Positions 1 through 10,553 of a DNA stretch of 64,000 nt are shown here, in pieces (within the stretch, counting starts at the first letter, position 1; each line of letters opens with the position of its first letter). The notes under the pieces were generated by a model that did not search any database, was not told where the DNA came from, and saw only the letters and a program-made list of their open reading frames with translations. The stretch comes from Heloderma charlesbogerti (Eukaryota; Chordata; Lepidosauria; Squamata; Helodermatidae). The position numbers and the translations under genes are program-made. Location: the NCBI GenBank assembly GCA_026122225.1, contig JANEZZ010002679.1:186001-250000 (forward strand). The letters run 5' to 3'.

Positions 1-1099
1 TCTGTGCTACCTGCCTGTACTCTTCCTTTGTTACTTGGCCTTCTTTCCACTTCCTATATGTGTCCTTTTTTGTTTTCAGGTCATCCCTAAGCTTTTTGTG
101 AAGCGACATTGGCTTCTTCTGTTGTCTTCCACCTTTTCTTCTTGTTGGAATTGTTTGTGATTGTGCCTTGAGAATTTCCTTTTTTAAAAGTTCCCACCCA
201 TCTTGGACTCCTTTTCTCGTTAGCGTCGCTTGCTATGGGACCTTACTGATCATTGTTCTGAGTTTATTAAAATCAGCTTTCCTAAAATCCAGGGTATGTG
301 TTTGACTACACTCGGCTTTTGCTTCCCTTAGAACCAAGAACTCAAGTACAACATGGTCGCTTTCCCCCAGAGTTCCTGTAACTGCTACTTTATCCACTAA
401 GTCATCTCTGTTGGTTAGGATCAAGTCAAGGATAGCCGATCCTCTAGTTCCTTCCTCTACTTTCTGTAGGAGGAAGTTATCCGCCACACAAGTCAGGAAT
501 TTCCTGGAGGGGCCATGTTTTGCAGAATTTGTCTCCCAACAAATATTGGGGAAATTGAAGTCCCCCATTACTACTACATCATGCTTCCTTAAAACATTGG
601 CTATTTGCTTTTCAAAAGTTTCATCCTTGTCTTCCCCTTGTTTGGGTGGCCGGTAGTAGACTCCGACCACCAGGTTCCTTTTATTCTTTGCTCCATTTAT
701 TTCAACCCAGATGCTCTCGATGGGGCTACCAAGCTCCTCCTCCTGTATTTCTGTGCAGAGATATGTATTTTTCACATACAGTGCAACCCCACCTCCCTTT
801 CTGTTCCTCCTGTTCTTTTTGAACAAGTTATATCCTTCAACTGCTGTATTCCAGTCATGAGAGTCATCCCACCAAGTCTCAGTTATGCCTATCAAGTCAT
901 AATTTCCCTCCTGTATTAAGAGTTCAAGTTCGTTCTGTTTGTTTCCCATACTCTGGGCATTAGTATATAGACATCGAAGCCCATGTGCTTCATAGTCTGG
1001 CTTTCTTCCTACATGTGTCTGAAGACTATTATTGGGCGCTATCAGAGCTGTTCTCTCCATTGCAGTGCATGCGCCTATGTCCATCGTTACCCCCAACAT
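1..1099 (-). pseudogene. CR1 ORF2, APE endonuclease and linker, one in-frame stop
   Basis: N-terminal part of the CR1 ORF2 polyprotein, whose endonuclease nicks target DNA to prime reverse transcription. From the ATG at 1099 the 288-residue open part shows the APE motifs in order: LYTNAQS (Asn47), ITETWW (Glu74), GVYYRPP (Tyr149), GDFNFPN (Asp180, Asn182), LDLILTN and SDHVVLEF (Asp248, His249). A TAG at 230-232 stands where a Trp codon is expected. Beyond it the same frame stays open to the window edge with a basic linker resembling other CR1 ORF2s. The visible damage is thus one nonsense change. The reverse transcriptase lies outside the window. Confidence 0.88.
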
Positions 1100-1122
1100 T
1101 ACATCTCCCTTCCCAGTAGGAT

Positions 1123-1794
1123 TCAGTTTAAAGCCCTCCTGATGAAGTTCTTCATGCTGTGGCCAAACACATTCTTCCCAGCCTTTGTGAGGTGCAACCC
1201 ATCCCTAGCCAACAGCCCATCTTCCAGGAAGTATAGGCCGTGGTCCCAGAATCCAAATCTCTCTCGTCGGCACCACCTTCGTAGCCAGTCATTCACCCGG
1301 AGTATTTTTCGTTCCCTTTCTATCCCTCTTCTAACTACTGGAAGGATGGATGAGAAAACTATCTGGGCCCCAAAGTTCTTGAGTTTCCTTCCCAAAACTT
1401 CAAAGTCTGACGTGATCTCTTCGTAGCTCCGCTTGGCGGTATCATTTGTTCCCACATGGATGAGAAGAAAGGGATACCTGTCAGTGGGCTTTATGAGTGC
1501 AGGCAACCTTTCAGTCACGTCTCTAATCTGTCCTCCCGGGAGACAACATACCTGGCGAGTCCATGGGTCTTCGCGACATACTTGGGTCTCGATCCCACGC
1601 AGCAAGGAGTCTCCCACTACTACCACTCTTCTCTTCTTCTTCTTGTAGGCCTGGGTTTCATCGCCTCTGTTTGACTGACCTTTAGCCTCTTGCTCACTCT
1701 CATGCAGGTTCCCCTGTGATTCTTCCTCTGCAGGCTCTCCTCCAGTCTCATCCGCAAGTACCTGGAATCGGTTCCACAGCTCCACTGGTTCCAC
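1123..1794 (-). CDS. CR1 ORF1 protein with SGNH/GDSL esterase domain
   Basis: A 223-residue open frame just upstream of CR1 ORF2. Residues 1-55 are acidic then basic, ending KKKKRR. Residues 56-205 are an SGNH-hydrolase fold: block [12 protein letters not shown] (Ser63), block II PGGQI (Gly88), block III HVGTND (Asn117) and block V RDGLH (Asp198, His201), so the catalytic set is complete. ORF1 esterases are known from some CR1-clade LINEs, where they are thought to aid particle assembly or membrane and lipid interaction; that role is family inference. The frame begins at GTG (1792-1794) with a stop upstream and no ATG, so the start codon may have mutated. No frameshift was seen, unlike most LINE relics here. 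Confidence 0.87.
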   Translation of the reverse strand: MEPVELWNRFQVLADETGGEPAEEESQGNLHESEQEAKGQSNRGDETQAYKKKKRRVVVVGDSLLRGIETQVCREDPWTRQVCCLPGGQIRDVTERLPALIKPTDRYPFLLIHVGTNDTAKRSYEEITSDFEVLGRKLKNFGAQIVFSSILPVVRRGIERERKILRVNDWLRRWCRRERFGFWDHGLYFLEDGLLARDGLHLTKAGKNVFGHSMKNFIRRALN

Positions 1795-1870
1795 TGGTGC
1801 AGAGTGGAAGATAGTTTAGTGCTGGAAATTGAGCTAAATTGTTGGAGGGCGAGAGTGCCGATTGTCTGAC

Positions 1871-2114
1871 TTCTGCACTGACTTCTCTTGGCTTACAGTA
1901 GTACACTTATAAGCTCTCCAGCTTGGGAAAGGTAATATCCATATTTTGGCACCTCCTATCTAATTCAGTTTCTCTTCTTGCCTGACCAATTTCAAAGAAG
2001 CTATCCATGCAACATTGGGAGAAGTGCAACATTGGTTATTTGCACCTCAATCCAATTTTGCTTTCCTCTTGCCTATTTAGTTTACTATTTCCCTTCTACT
2101 ACCTTATTTGACAA
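1871..2114. other. Unassigned spacer
   Basis: AT-rich sequence between the CR1 leader and the next repeat. No open frame, terminal repeat or RNA-like signal stands out. Confidence 0.4.
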
Positions 2115-2482
2115 TGAGCCTTTCTATACAAGGCATTTATTGTGTGCTCATGATTCCTCACTTATGGTAGTTTGCAGATCCTTTACACAACATCATCATG
2201 CTCCAGGGCCTCTCCGGTGCTTTGCAACCATTTTAGCAGGGGTGGGGGTGGTTCCTTATGAGGACAGTCTGGTATTATTTGTAAATGGTGGGCTGAAGCC
2301 TAGTGTAATTGTGCAAGTCTGCTATACCACAGTACCACCTAGCGCTTGTGTAATGAAACATAAGGAAAGGAAGAGAAAGAAAAACCCTGGGGGGAAAAGA
2401 AGCAGATCTTAGTCCTGCAAAGAATCTGGAAACAGAAGCCTTGGTAAAGTGGTGGGTTAAGTCTGTAGTGCAGATATGCCCG
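2115..2482 (+). mobile_element. hAT-like non-autonomous DNA element, copy A
   Basis: Diverged relative, in opposite orientation, of the element at 41421-41768. Shared blocks include GGCATTTAT near 2133, a GCTATACCACAGT segment at 2321 followed by CACCT, and GGAAAGGAA near 2363. The ends correspond to the CCTCATGTAG-type termini better preserved in the other copy. It encodes nothing recognisable. The hAT label rests on the CAGGG-like end of the other copy. No clear 8 bp duplication is visible here. Confidence 0.55.
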
Positions 2483-2492
2483 ATAGCTTTAA

Positions 2493-2554
2493 GCTCTCTC
2501 CCTCTACCTCCTTCCCTCCCTCCCTCCCTCCCTCTCTCTCTCTCTCTCTCTCTC
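2493..2554. repeat. (TCCC)n/(CT)n microsatellite
   Basis: Pyrimidine-rich simple repeat: a TCCC array (about 2510-2532) running into a pure CT array (about 2533-2554). The reverse-strand open frame across it, rich in Arg-Glu-Gly, is a repeat artefact. Confidence 0.9.
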
Positions 2555-2972
2555 ATATGGACTATTTTGTAGCAGCTCTCGGTTACCGTAGCTAAAACAT
2601 GGCATGCCTAATCCCCTTTAAAAGCAATCTAAGCCAGTAGCCATTACTACATCCTGTGGCAGAAAATTCCATAATTATGTGTTTATCATGTGTCACAGAA
2701 TTCCTATCACACAGAGAGGAGAGGAGCTTTAAATAAGTTAACTCTAAATAATTCCCTTGTCAGTTTTCAAGGATAAGGCTACAAAATAATATATCTGTAA
2801 GTCAGCTGCAGTTTGCCAAGTGCAGAAGAAAAGAAGAACATTTCCTATGTGAATTTATCAAATGTTTATCCTCGCTAGCCAAACTGGTAAAAGGGCATTT
2901 ATTTAGGGCTCATGATTTTCCAGTCACAAAATGATGCCCATATGACTGTCACCTTATGTTTAGTGAGACTAT
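2555..2972. other. Unassigned spacer
   Basis: No recognisable repeat termini, RNA gene or coding signature. Confidence 0.4.
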
Positions 2973-3684
2973 GACCTGGTTTGCCTGGCATGACAGTCCA
3001 CCATGGATTAATTTACCCACAGGGGCTGTTGCATTGTGTGAGATGCCCACAGCTGCCATTTTTGCATGGGTGCCAAGCTTGCCATAGCATAGCATGGTGT
3101 GTCATGCACATGCTCAAATAATCCATGGCTTGTTTTAGGGTTGAGGGCTGTCTAACCTCAAACAACTCCTGCTGCCTGGGTTTGCATGACATGACAAACC
3201 ATGGCAAGCTGGGCACAATGCCAAAATGGCGCCCATGGGTAGGGATGATGCAGGTCCCCACCCACCCATGCCCCCGAGCCATTCCTGCCAAGACCCTGCC
3301 CCTGCTCAACACCCCCCTGCGTGCACACGCCAAGCCTCCTGGACTCACCCGGGCCCCCTACTCCAGCATCGCAATCACCATTTTAAGAAAAAACATGGCA
3401 ATCGTGGATATGAGTACATAGAGTTATATGCAAAACGGTGCTGTGAATCACCCATATATGCAAGATTACAGGTGCCTGTAAACCTAAACCCGGCTTGGTG
3501 AGTGCTGGGGGCCGGGTTTAGCATGGGTCCAAGAGCACGCGAGTGGGGGCAGGGGCTGGACATGTGCCTGGAGACCCCAGAGGCTAGGTGCCTGTCCATC
3601 CCTACCCGTAGTGCCCAGCATGATGCAACAGCCTCCATGGGTAAATTAAGCCATGGTGGGCTGTCGTGCCATGCGAACCATTTC
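2973..3684. mobile_element. Non-autonomous DNA transposon with about 78 bp inverted ends
   Basis: Left arm 2973-3050 and right arm 3607-3684 are inverted copies: CCATGG-TTAATTTACCC with GGCTGTTGCAT on the left is matched in reverse complement on the right. The 0.55 kb interior is GC-rich and holds further CATGG-containing inverted segments (3070-3215). No transposase signature appears in any frame. Length, inverted ends and lack of coding indicate a MITE-like element. Superfamily is undetermined, with no clear target duplication. Confidence 0.7.
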
Positions 3685-4498
3685 AATTTGTCCATCTATT
3701 TTTTCTCAATTTAATGTATTTGTTTAAAACATGTTTTGTACTGCCTTTTGTCCAAATTGAGTCTGGGGGGTTTGCTGTCCATGACTTGCAGCAGCTTTCC
3801 AAGGCCTCCGCAAGAGGTCATCCCCAGCCCCACTGCTAGAGAGTTTCTTAACTGTAGATGCCAAGGGCTGAACCCATGTTCTGAGCTTCAGAGCTTCAGA
3901 CCCTTTCACAGAAACATTTTCCCAATAATGCAAGGAATTAAAACAATGGGGTGTTTTTTCCCATATATAGAGAGAACAGATGCTAGATAGTGGTCTACTT
4001 GTGGATCATTGGCACTGGCCTGTTTCTGGCAGATCACCAACTGCCTGTATAACCTCCACCTGGGTAGATCCTACGAGGCTTAGTTGGAATAAAGCTTGCA
4101 AGGATTTGAATTAAACAAACTTTTTCTAGTTAGAACCACAGCTATATGTAAAACAATATAGCAGTTGGCCACATAGAGCTAAATACATTCGTAGTCTGTT
4201 AACACAAGAACCACACAAACAATAATCCCTCTTAGTGCAAAGAGAAATATATAAGTCCGGCTTGCATCCCCTGGCACATCAACCATGCACATATATATCA
4301 ATTCAACTTACCTTATACAAGGTGATAAGAACCCATCATTATTATTATTAAGCTCCCCGCCGAACATGTTCTTGTGAAGAATGGCAAGGCATTGCTGACA
4401 TTTTGAAGCAAGAGGGCATACGCAGGATTGTCTTAACTCAGAACAGTTATGCCATAAGAGCTCTTGGGAATGCATTTTCACGTTTTAAATTGGAAACG
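3685..4498. other. Unassigned spacer
   Basis: AT-rich sequence without coding or terminal-repeat evidence; contains a short (ATT)n run near 4339. Confidence 0.4.
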
Positions 4499-4773
4499 CA
4501 TTGGCTGGGTTTGGATGATCAGCAGAGGAAAGAAGCCATCGTGGCTTCTTTTCCCAGCTCCACATGTCCCACCCCACACATAGCACTGGGGTGGTTTGGA
4601 AGCCACCCCCGCTTCACACCTCGCCGTGTTCAGGTGACATGACAACGCACACTGCAGAGTGGGTAATTAGGACGATGGCAGGGCAGGCAGGCAAGTGGCA
4701 CGGGCAGAACAGGGAAAAGAAGCCACAGTGGCTTTTTTTTTTCCCTTTGATGATCATCCAAACCCAGTCAATG
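4499..4773. mobile_element. MITE with about 60 bp inverted ends
   Basis: The left end (4499-4558) and right end (4711-4773) are inverted copies sharing CTGGGTTTGGATGATCA and a palindromic AAGCCA-TGGCTT core. The 150 bp middle is unrelated spacer. No open frame of interest. The short length and strong inverted ends fit a miniature inverted-repeat element. Confidence 0.7.
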
Positions 4774-5811
4774 ATGAAGTGAGGCAATTCTCATTAAAAA
4801 CAAAAGAAGTAGACCATGCAAGACTAAAGTCACCCCATCCCTGTCATCAAACACGTTCCATGTCTGAATCATTCACAGATCACAGGGCCATGTGTGTGTG
4901 TGCAGCAAGTGTGTCTATTCAGTAGAATAATTGCATGGATTCTGTCACAGGGAAAACTTTTCACAGGTTCCGTCCTTTCGTCAATACTGCAAGAAGCTGA
5001 GAATCCCAAGTCAAAATAAAAACAGAGCCTTCCAGACCTGGAGTAGACCACACCCACCAATGCTGTTGTGCAAGTCAGATGATAATAGTTGCTAATGACT
5101 TCAGACAAGAGCCAGATTTGAACAAGCATCCTTTAAATGCTGTACTAATGCTTTCCCCTTCTTTACTAATCCCATCAGCCATCAAGCCTGCTCCAGTTCA
5201 GTTCTGATTTAGATCCCTTTTAATTAATTGTTTCCTGTATAGGCTTAGTCTTGATTTAAGGGAATTGTCATTGAATGTTAATTAAGAAGCAGTAGAGCCT
5301 GAAAACATGCGCTGAATATTTAACGTAGTGGGCCTTGTCAGCTGGGTTTGCACAACCAGTCCACCTGCTATCAAGCTTCTTGAAAGTGTGTTTCACTTCT
5401 CTCTCCACTGACACAACAAGAATGCTCAACCAGTGATAACTGAGAAGTGATTAATGTTTCAACAGATTGGGCTGTCATGCAACACTTGCAATTATTCTGT
5501 GGCTGAAAGAATATTTTCGAAAATTGCATAGTCTAATGCAGTTTCAGAACCTGATTTTAAACTTTAACCTCTAGATCTGATTAAATGTTAGATTTGTCAG
5601 TTATTAGCCTCCTGGTTATATACTGAGTTAACAGTTAAAGTCCTGTGTTGCCATGCTTGCTCAGGACATGTGTGTCCAAATATATCTGCAGACTACCTCT
5701 CTGGGATTCATGTCCAGGGAATAAGCCATTCTGGACTGGGGAGAATTTAGCTCAAATGTGCTAGGGGAACCAATTCCCATTGTGCTCTTGGCTGTAATCT
5801 GCCAGTGGACA
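4774..5811. other. Unassigned spacer
   Basis: About 1 kb of AT-rich sequence; no supported gene or repeat seen. Confidence 0.4.
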
Positions 5812-6151
5812 GGCAAGGACAGACTTCTTCACAAAGCGCATAGTTAAACTATGGAATTCACTACCACAAGATGTAGTGATGGCCACCAATTTGGATGGCT
5901 TTAAAAGGGGGTTAGACAAATTCCTGGAGGAGAAGGCTACTAGTCTTGATGGCTATGCTACCTCCAGTACCAGAGGCTGTGAGCCTCCTATGTACACCAG
6001 TTGCTGGGGAACATGGGTGGGAGGGTGCTTTGTGCTCATGTCCTGCTTGTGGGTTCCCAGTTGACAGCTGGTTGGCCACTGTGTGAACAGAATGCTGGAC
6101 TGGACAGAGCCTTGGTCTGATCCAGCATGGGTCTTCTTATGTTCTTATGTT
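5812..6151 (+). mobile_element. CR1 LINE 3' end (TTCTTATG-tailed subfamily)
   Basis: Forward 5'-truncated CR1 copy. It contains the end of ORF2 (TTTGGATGGCTTTAAAAGG region, translating as a NLDGFKRGLDKFLEEKA-type motif) and a 3' UTR ending in tandem TTCTTATG units. The same tail recurs at 17230, 23772, 35084, 57831 (reverse) and 58157 (forward), making this the most frequent LINE 3' end in the window. Confidence 0.9.
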
Positions 6152-6959
6152 TTTAGGCCACTTTCTGTCTGGTTAAACTGGTATAACAACCGAAGGTGAA
6201 GCTGCGGTGCATATAGGGTATTTGTGGCCGCCATTTTGCATATCCAGCCACCGCTCAGGGGTTCTTATGTCATGTGAACCCAGCAAGCCTCGGTTACATG
6301 AGGGTTTAACACAATTCTCATAACCCTAGAACAGACCATGTATTATGCAAGGTTGTTTAACCCCCACATAACCCACGCCATGTCAAGAAATGCCACTAAA
6401 TTTGATTTTCTATGCTTTCAAAAGAGGTTTATCCTCTAAATATGTGGATGTTTTCCTCCAAGACTAAGCACTTACAATTCCATCTGTGTGTTTGTTCTGC
6501 GCTTTATTGTGCTAAGAGAAAAACGGTAGATATCTTTTGCTTCTTTGTCATTTCAGTATGTGGACGTTTGGTACAGTAAGGTTACCTGTGGCATCAAGCA
6601 GCCAGCAGATGGTAGCAGCTCTTGATCACTAACAAGCTGACAGTGTTTATTCAGAGTTGCGGTATGGATTGGATATAAAAAGGTCCACATCTCATTAGTG
6701 GCATCCCAAACTACTTAAGCCTCTCATGAGATGGATATAGAATATCACAGTACTTTCAAGGCTAACAGTAATTAACTACTTGGTGAAAAATATTATACAT
6801 GCGTGTACAGAAGTAACTGCTCGCTCAAGATTACAGTCAAAGTGATGGTACTCTGAAAATAGATTCAGTGCAATGTGTCAGAAGCCAGCAGCGCTAATGA
6901 ATCTATATAGCCAATCAGTCAATTTCAGTTTCACTCATTTTCTCATTTTTCCAACCTTA
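6152..6959. other. Unassigned spacer
   Basis: Contains GTGAACCCAGC and TTTAACCCCC motifs resembling MITE interiors, but no boundary could be fixed. Confidence 0.35.
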
Positions 6960-7366
6960 AGTTGGTTTTCTTCCATTTCCAAATCAGCCTGCAAGTTTTT
7001 GTTTTTAAAAAATCTGCATGAAGATTTGACACATTTTCATGTGCATTTCTCCTAATATAGGTGTTTTTATATGGACTTTCCCCTAATATACACAGTCTTT
7101 GCAAGTAGTTTTCACTAATATAACATATTTTTGCACATTATTTTCACAAATATATGTATTTTTGTGTGCCCCTTTCCCTAATATACACATATTTATTTGC
7201 ATGTTTTAAATTTGACAGCTGCAACACAAAATTCGGGAAAGTGCAAAAATAAGAAGTATATCTGTGTTTTGGTCTGCATATTGTTTCATAACGTGCAAAT
7301 TAGGTGAGTTCACATTAAACTGCAAACCAAACAAATTCCCCCCTCCCCAGCCCTAGAGCTCAGACC
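6960..7366. repeat. Degenerate about 35 bp minisatellite inside a probable hAT-like element
   Basis: Between about 7035 and 7200 the motif CCTAATATA followed by T-rich TTTTTGCA sequence recurs five times at 33-36 bp spacing with heavy divergence. The right side ends near 7366 with CCCCAGCCCTAG, resembling a hAT terminus (CTAGGGCTGGGG in reverse). The left end was not found. No protein is encoded. Confidence 0.5.
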
Positions 7367-8327
7367 TATACTGAATATACTCAGCCAGAGTCACGGCTAG
7401 ATATATTACTCCAAAAAAGTAGCTGTGTTTATTCATTGGTCATAGTCTTAAATTAAATAATTTGGATCAAAATATTTGGGTTAAATGATAATGGGGAATG
7501 TTGGATATTAAATTCAGTGCTAAGAATTTTGGCAATTCATATAACTTAAATGAATAAGAACAGGGATTGATTTTGATATTGAATGCCAGATATTACAGTC
7601 CATGGCTGCAGGAAATATGGCATTTTGCTGAGATGGGAAGTTACCATGTCATTTTTCACAGACAGAATGACCCTTAGATTTTCAAATTTTCAAGCAGCTA
7701 TTTTTACAAGAATTTGTCTCTTGAGGAACTCCTGAACATCTTCTGTGGAGCCCCTCAACAGACATTGCAAGGATTCTGGAGCATGTCCTAGGGTGCATAC
7801 ACAGTTCATATGAGCCACTGGTGGCCAGAAATATTGGGCTCTACTGTTGATCCACTTGAACTGAGAATGTGACATAGAACATAGAAATGTACAGCCACAC
7901 ACTGCCTTTCCTGTGGCTGTACATTTCAGGGTAAGATTAGAAGTTCTGAGCAATCTGCCTTTCAAAGAAGCTTCTCCATGATTACTGATCTTGTCATTGA
8001 ACACTCCTCCATAAACATCTGAGGAATCCTAGGAATCCCTGAAACATATTACGAAGACTAGTTTAATTGGACTAATTTTATATATAGACATGGTCTTGCA
8101 ATGTAAATATTTGATTGAAAGCCAGCTATTTTGCATTTTCCTGTATTTTCCTTATTTGTAAATTTCCCCTCATCCCCCAGTAAAATAAATAAAGAAGGTT
8201 AAGTTGTATGTTAGATCTGAAATGGTACGGTCGTTTGCTTTGCTTACTAATGCTGATTTTGTATCATTAAGGAGTATATAATGGATTGTGGTTTTATGCT
8301 GATCCCACCCTGAGATCTATTGATATA
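7367..8327. other. Unassigned spacer
   Basis: The open frame at 7690-8004 (reverse) has no recognisable domain and is not supported as a gene. Confidence 0.4.
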
Positions 8328-8669
8328 GGGTAGCTTAGTGGTTAAGACGCTGAACTGCAGACTGGAAGGTCGGCAGGTCAGCAGTTCGAGACCCGAGTGC
8401 TGCGTGACGGAGTGAGCTCCCGTCTTCAGTCCCAGCTCCTGCCAACCTAGCAGTTCGAAAGCAAGAAATTGCAAGTAGATAAATAGGTACCGCTTCGGCG
8501 GGAAAGGTAACAGCATTCCATGCACCTCGGTGTTCAGTCATACCGGCCACATGACCACAGAAGTGTCTTCGGACAGCGCTGGCTCTTCAGCTTAGAAACG
8601 GGGATGAGCACCGCACCCTAGAGTCGGACACAACTGGTTGGGGACACCTTTACCTTTTTTACCTTTTTA
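8328..8669 (+). mobile_element. Sauria SINE, forward copy
   Basis: tRNA-headed SINE of the Squamata-specific Sauria family. The 5' part has an A-box-like TAGCTTAGTGGTTAAGACG and a B-box-like GCAGTTCGAGACC. The middle carries the conserved GTGAGCTCCCG, GCCAACCTAGCAGTTCGAA, GCCACATGACCAC and GGACAGCGCTGGCTCTTC blocks. The 3' end has GAGTCGGACACAACT, shared with Bov-B LINEs, then tandem ACCTTT units. Sauria SINEs are known to use Bov-B machinery. Same family as the reverse copy at 51350-51697. No clear target duplication here. Confidence 0.93.
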
Positions 8670-9718
8670 GGATAGACATATTTTAATTCATAAATAAAAT
8701 AAATACAGTCTCAGGAACTCTTCACAATGTGATTAACCAATAAACAAAGATAGTATGTGCCAAATACATATGCACCTGTGTGCTGAGGCATTTACTGAAC
8801 ATGTGGTACATGCAATCACATGGGTGGATGCGTGTCTTTTTAAAATGCTGTTAAAGACCTTTGTATGACATATGCATTTAAAAAATGAAGCTCCCATCAG
8901 AATTCAAGGAATGAATGAGGGGGAAACTCCATGCTGTGAAAAGTAATAATTCAGACTATTCTGTTGTTCTCTCCATAAAACTCAACTGACTTAAAATTAT
9001 TAGCATAAAAACCACAGGACATGTCTTAGGAAAGTACTTTGCACATTTAACATCATCATCTCTGCATACATTACAATATTTTAACAGAAAATGCCTGCTA
9101 ACTAGTTAGGGGGGAAATGCAAATGGACGAAAACATCTGTTTCGATGATAGGCAGTTCCTTCCATCGAAGTGCTTGTTTGCTTGGTGATGTCAGATTGTA
9201 TGAAGGAAATCACAAGCTGCCCCTCAAAGAACAGCCGGATTCCAAAAGGGAGCTTTCTGAATGTGGCGCATGAAGTTGTACGCTTATCGCGCCTCTTTGA
9301 TTTACATATGACATTTGCTTCGTTTACAAGCAACAAAGTGTTTTTCCTGCAGTAACAGCCAGTTATGAAAAGCCAGAACTCACCTGCATGAGGCAGACTA
9401 CCCCAGGTTATTTCCCCGTGATGGTAATTTCACCCAGGGGAATGCCTCTGTTCTGCATGAACAAACAGCGTCTGCATTTCAAGATTAGCTGCACCTTTTT
9501 GCCCAGGATGTGGGTTGCCCCTTTTTTATATTCTTTCTGAGTACACACTGAGCACAGAAAATACATGATGCTTGTGTAAACAAAATGAGAAAGAAGAGAA
9601 CATAAACCAGACAATAAGGCAGTCTGTGTTCCTGGCTTTCAAATACAACCTAATCATGAAACTCTGAGCAACCATTATACCATTCAAGAAAAGTGTTTTC
9701 TCCCCTAAAAGCTCCCCT
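8670..9718. other. Unassigned spacer
   Basis: Overlapping short open frames on both strands at 9106-9355 show no domain signature. No repeat ends recognised. Confidence 0.4.
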
Positions 9719-10023
9719 CATCACCAGAACATGCAAATCTGAGGTAGGAAACCTGTGTCTGGGCTGTACCATTTCAAGCTACAGTTGCAGGCTCACATGC
9801 CTGTCTGCTCCCAATGTAATAATACTAATACATATAGTAAACTAGGTATCAGGAAGAAGGGCTCTAGCTCAGCCTTCTTCCATAGATGGTAATTTTCTGT
9901 GTGGAGGGATAATGTATTAACTTGGCAAGAAGGAGCATTCAGATTTATTCATGGGAGTCTCCACCTGCAGTCTAAAGTGGCACAGTCAAGACACAGGTTG
10001 ACCACCTGAGTGAGAACTAGGCC
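9719..10023. mobile_element. Inverted-repeat MITE, family shared with 63480-63748
   Basis: The left half carries AACCTGTGTCTGGGCTGTACC and CAGTTGCAGGCTCACATG. The right half carries their diverged reverse complement around GTCTAAAGTGGCACAGTC and ACACAGGTTGACCACC. The same ends and spacing occur at the far right of the window, which establishes a dispersed family. Both copies have an inner hairpin with a TCAGGAAGA arm. Exact termini uncertain. Confidence 0.65.
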
Positions 10024-10185
10024 ACAGACATCAAAGAAATGGAGGATGGAACAGACCCCTTGTCAAATCTAAATGCTTCTTCCTGAACAGAAGTAATACA
10101 CCTTTTCAACATTAGCCAACCCCTGCTTTCCTATAGCTATCTACCAATCTACCAATCATATGGAACACAATTATCTCTTCACAGG

Positions 10186-10210
10186 TACACACACACACAC
10201 ACACACACAC
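10186..10210. repeat. (AC)n microsatellite
   Basis: Twelve AC dinucleotides in a row. Confidence 0.95.
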
Positions 10211-10553
10211 ATATCTTCCTTGAAGATTAGCTGTTACTAGTGCAGCTTTCCAACATAAGTTTCATGATGTGGATGCGGGATAGGGATGGGCAGGCTCTCC
10301 AAGAGCAGCCTCGGATTGATTCCTTAATTATCCAATAGTTCCTGGGGAAAAAACTGGAGGAAATGAGCTAATTTTTCTGAGCCAATAAAGCATTTTTCGT
10401 GCTGTCCAAAAAGCCCGCCCCACTAGTCCTGAAACGTACACCTTCCTTCCCCTTTAAAAGCAGATAGTCCTGGTGGTGCAAGCAAAGGAGTAAGGGGAGG
10501 TTTATTTCTTCTCCCTCCCTTCTCTGGCAGTCTGGCATGCTGCTTAGCAGGAG

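Larger units (their letters stand above)
1..1870 (-). mobile_element. CR1 LINE, 5' portion (ORF1 plus start of ORF2), cut by window edge
   Basis: Reverse-strand CR1 non-LTR retrotransposon. Read on the minus strand it has a short 5' leader (about 1795-1870), ORF1 with an esterase domain (1794-1123) and ORF2 beginning with an APE-type endonuclease at 1099. It runs off the window before the reverse transcriptase. CR1 is the dominant old LINE clade of reptiles and birds. Most copies are severely 5' truncated, so a copy retaining ORF1 is uncommon. The leader boundary near 1870 is approximate because no target duplication was found. Confidence 0.9.

Noticed and set aside
411..919. Forward open frames of 81-104 codons
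   Set aside because: Antisense shadows of the CR1 endonuclease frame.
2275..2556. Reverse frame rich in Arg, Glu and Gly
   Set aside because: Translation of the CT/TCCC microsatellite and MITE sequence.
7690..8004. 104-codon reverse frame
   Set aside because: No domain, no repeat homology and no codon-like pattern; length is expected by chance in 64 kb.
8247..8550. Reverse frames across 8.3-8.5 kb
   Set aside because: They translate the antisense of a Sauria SINE.
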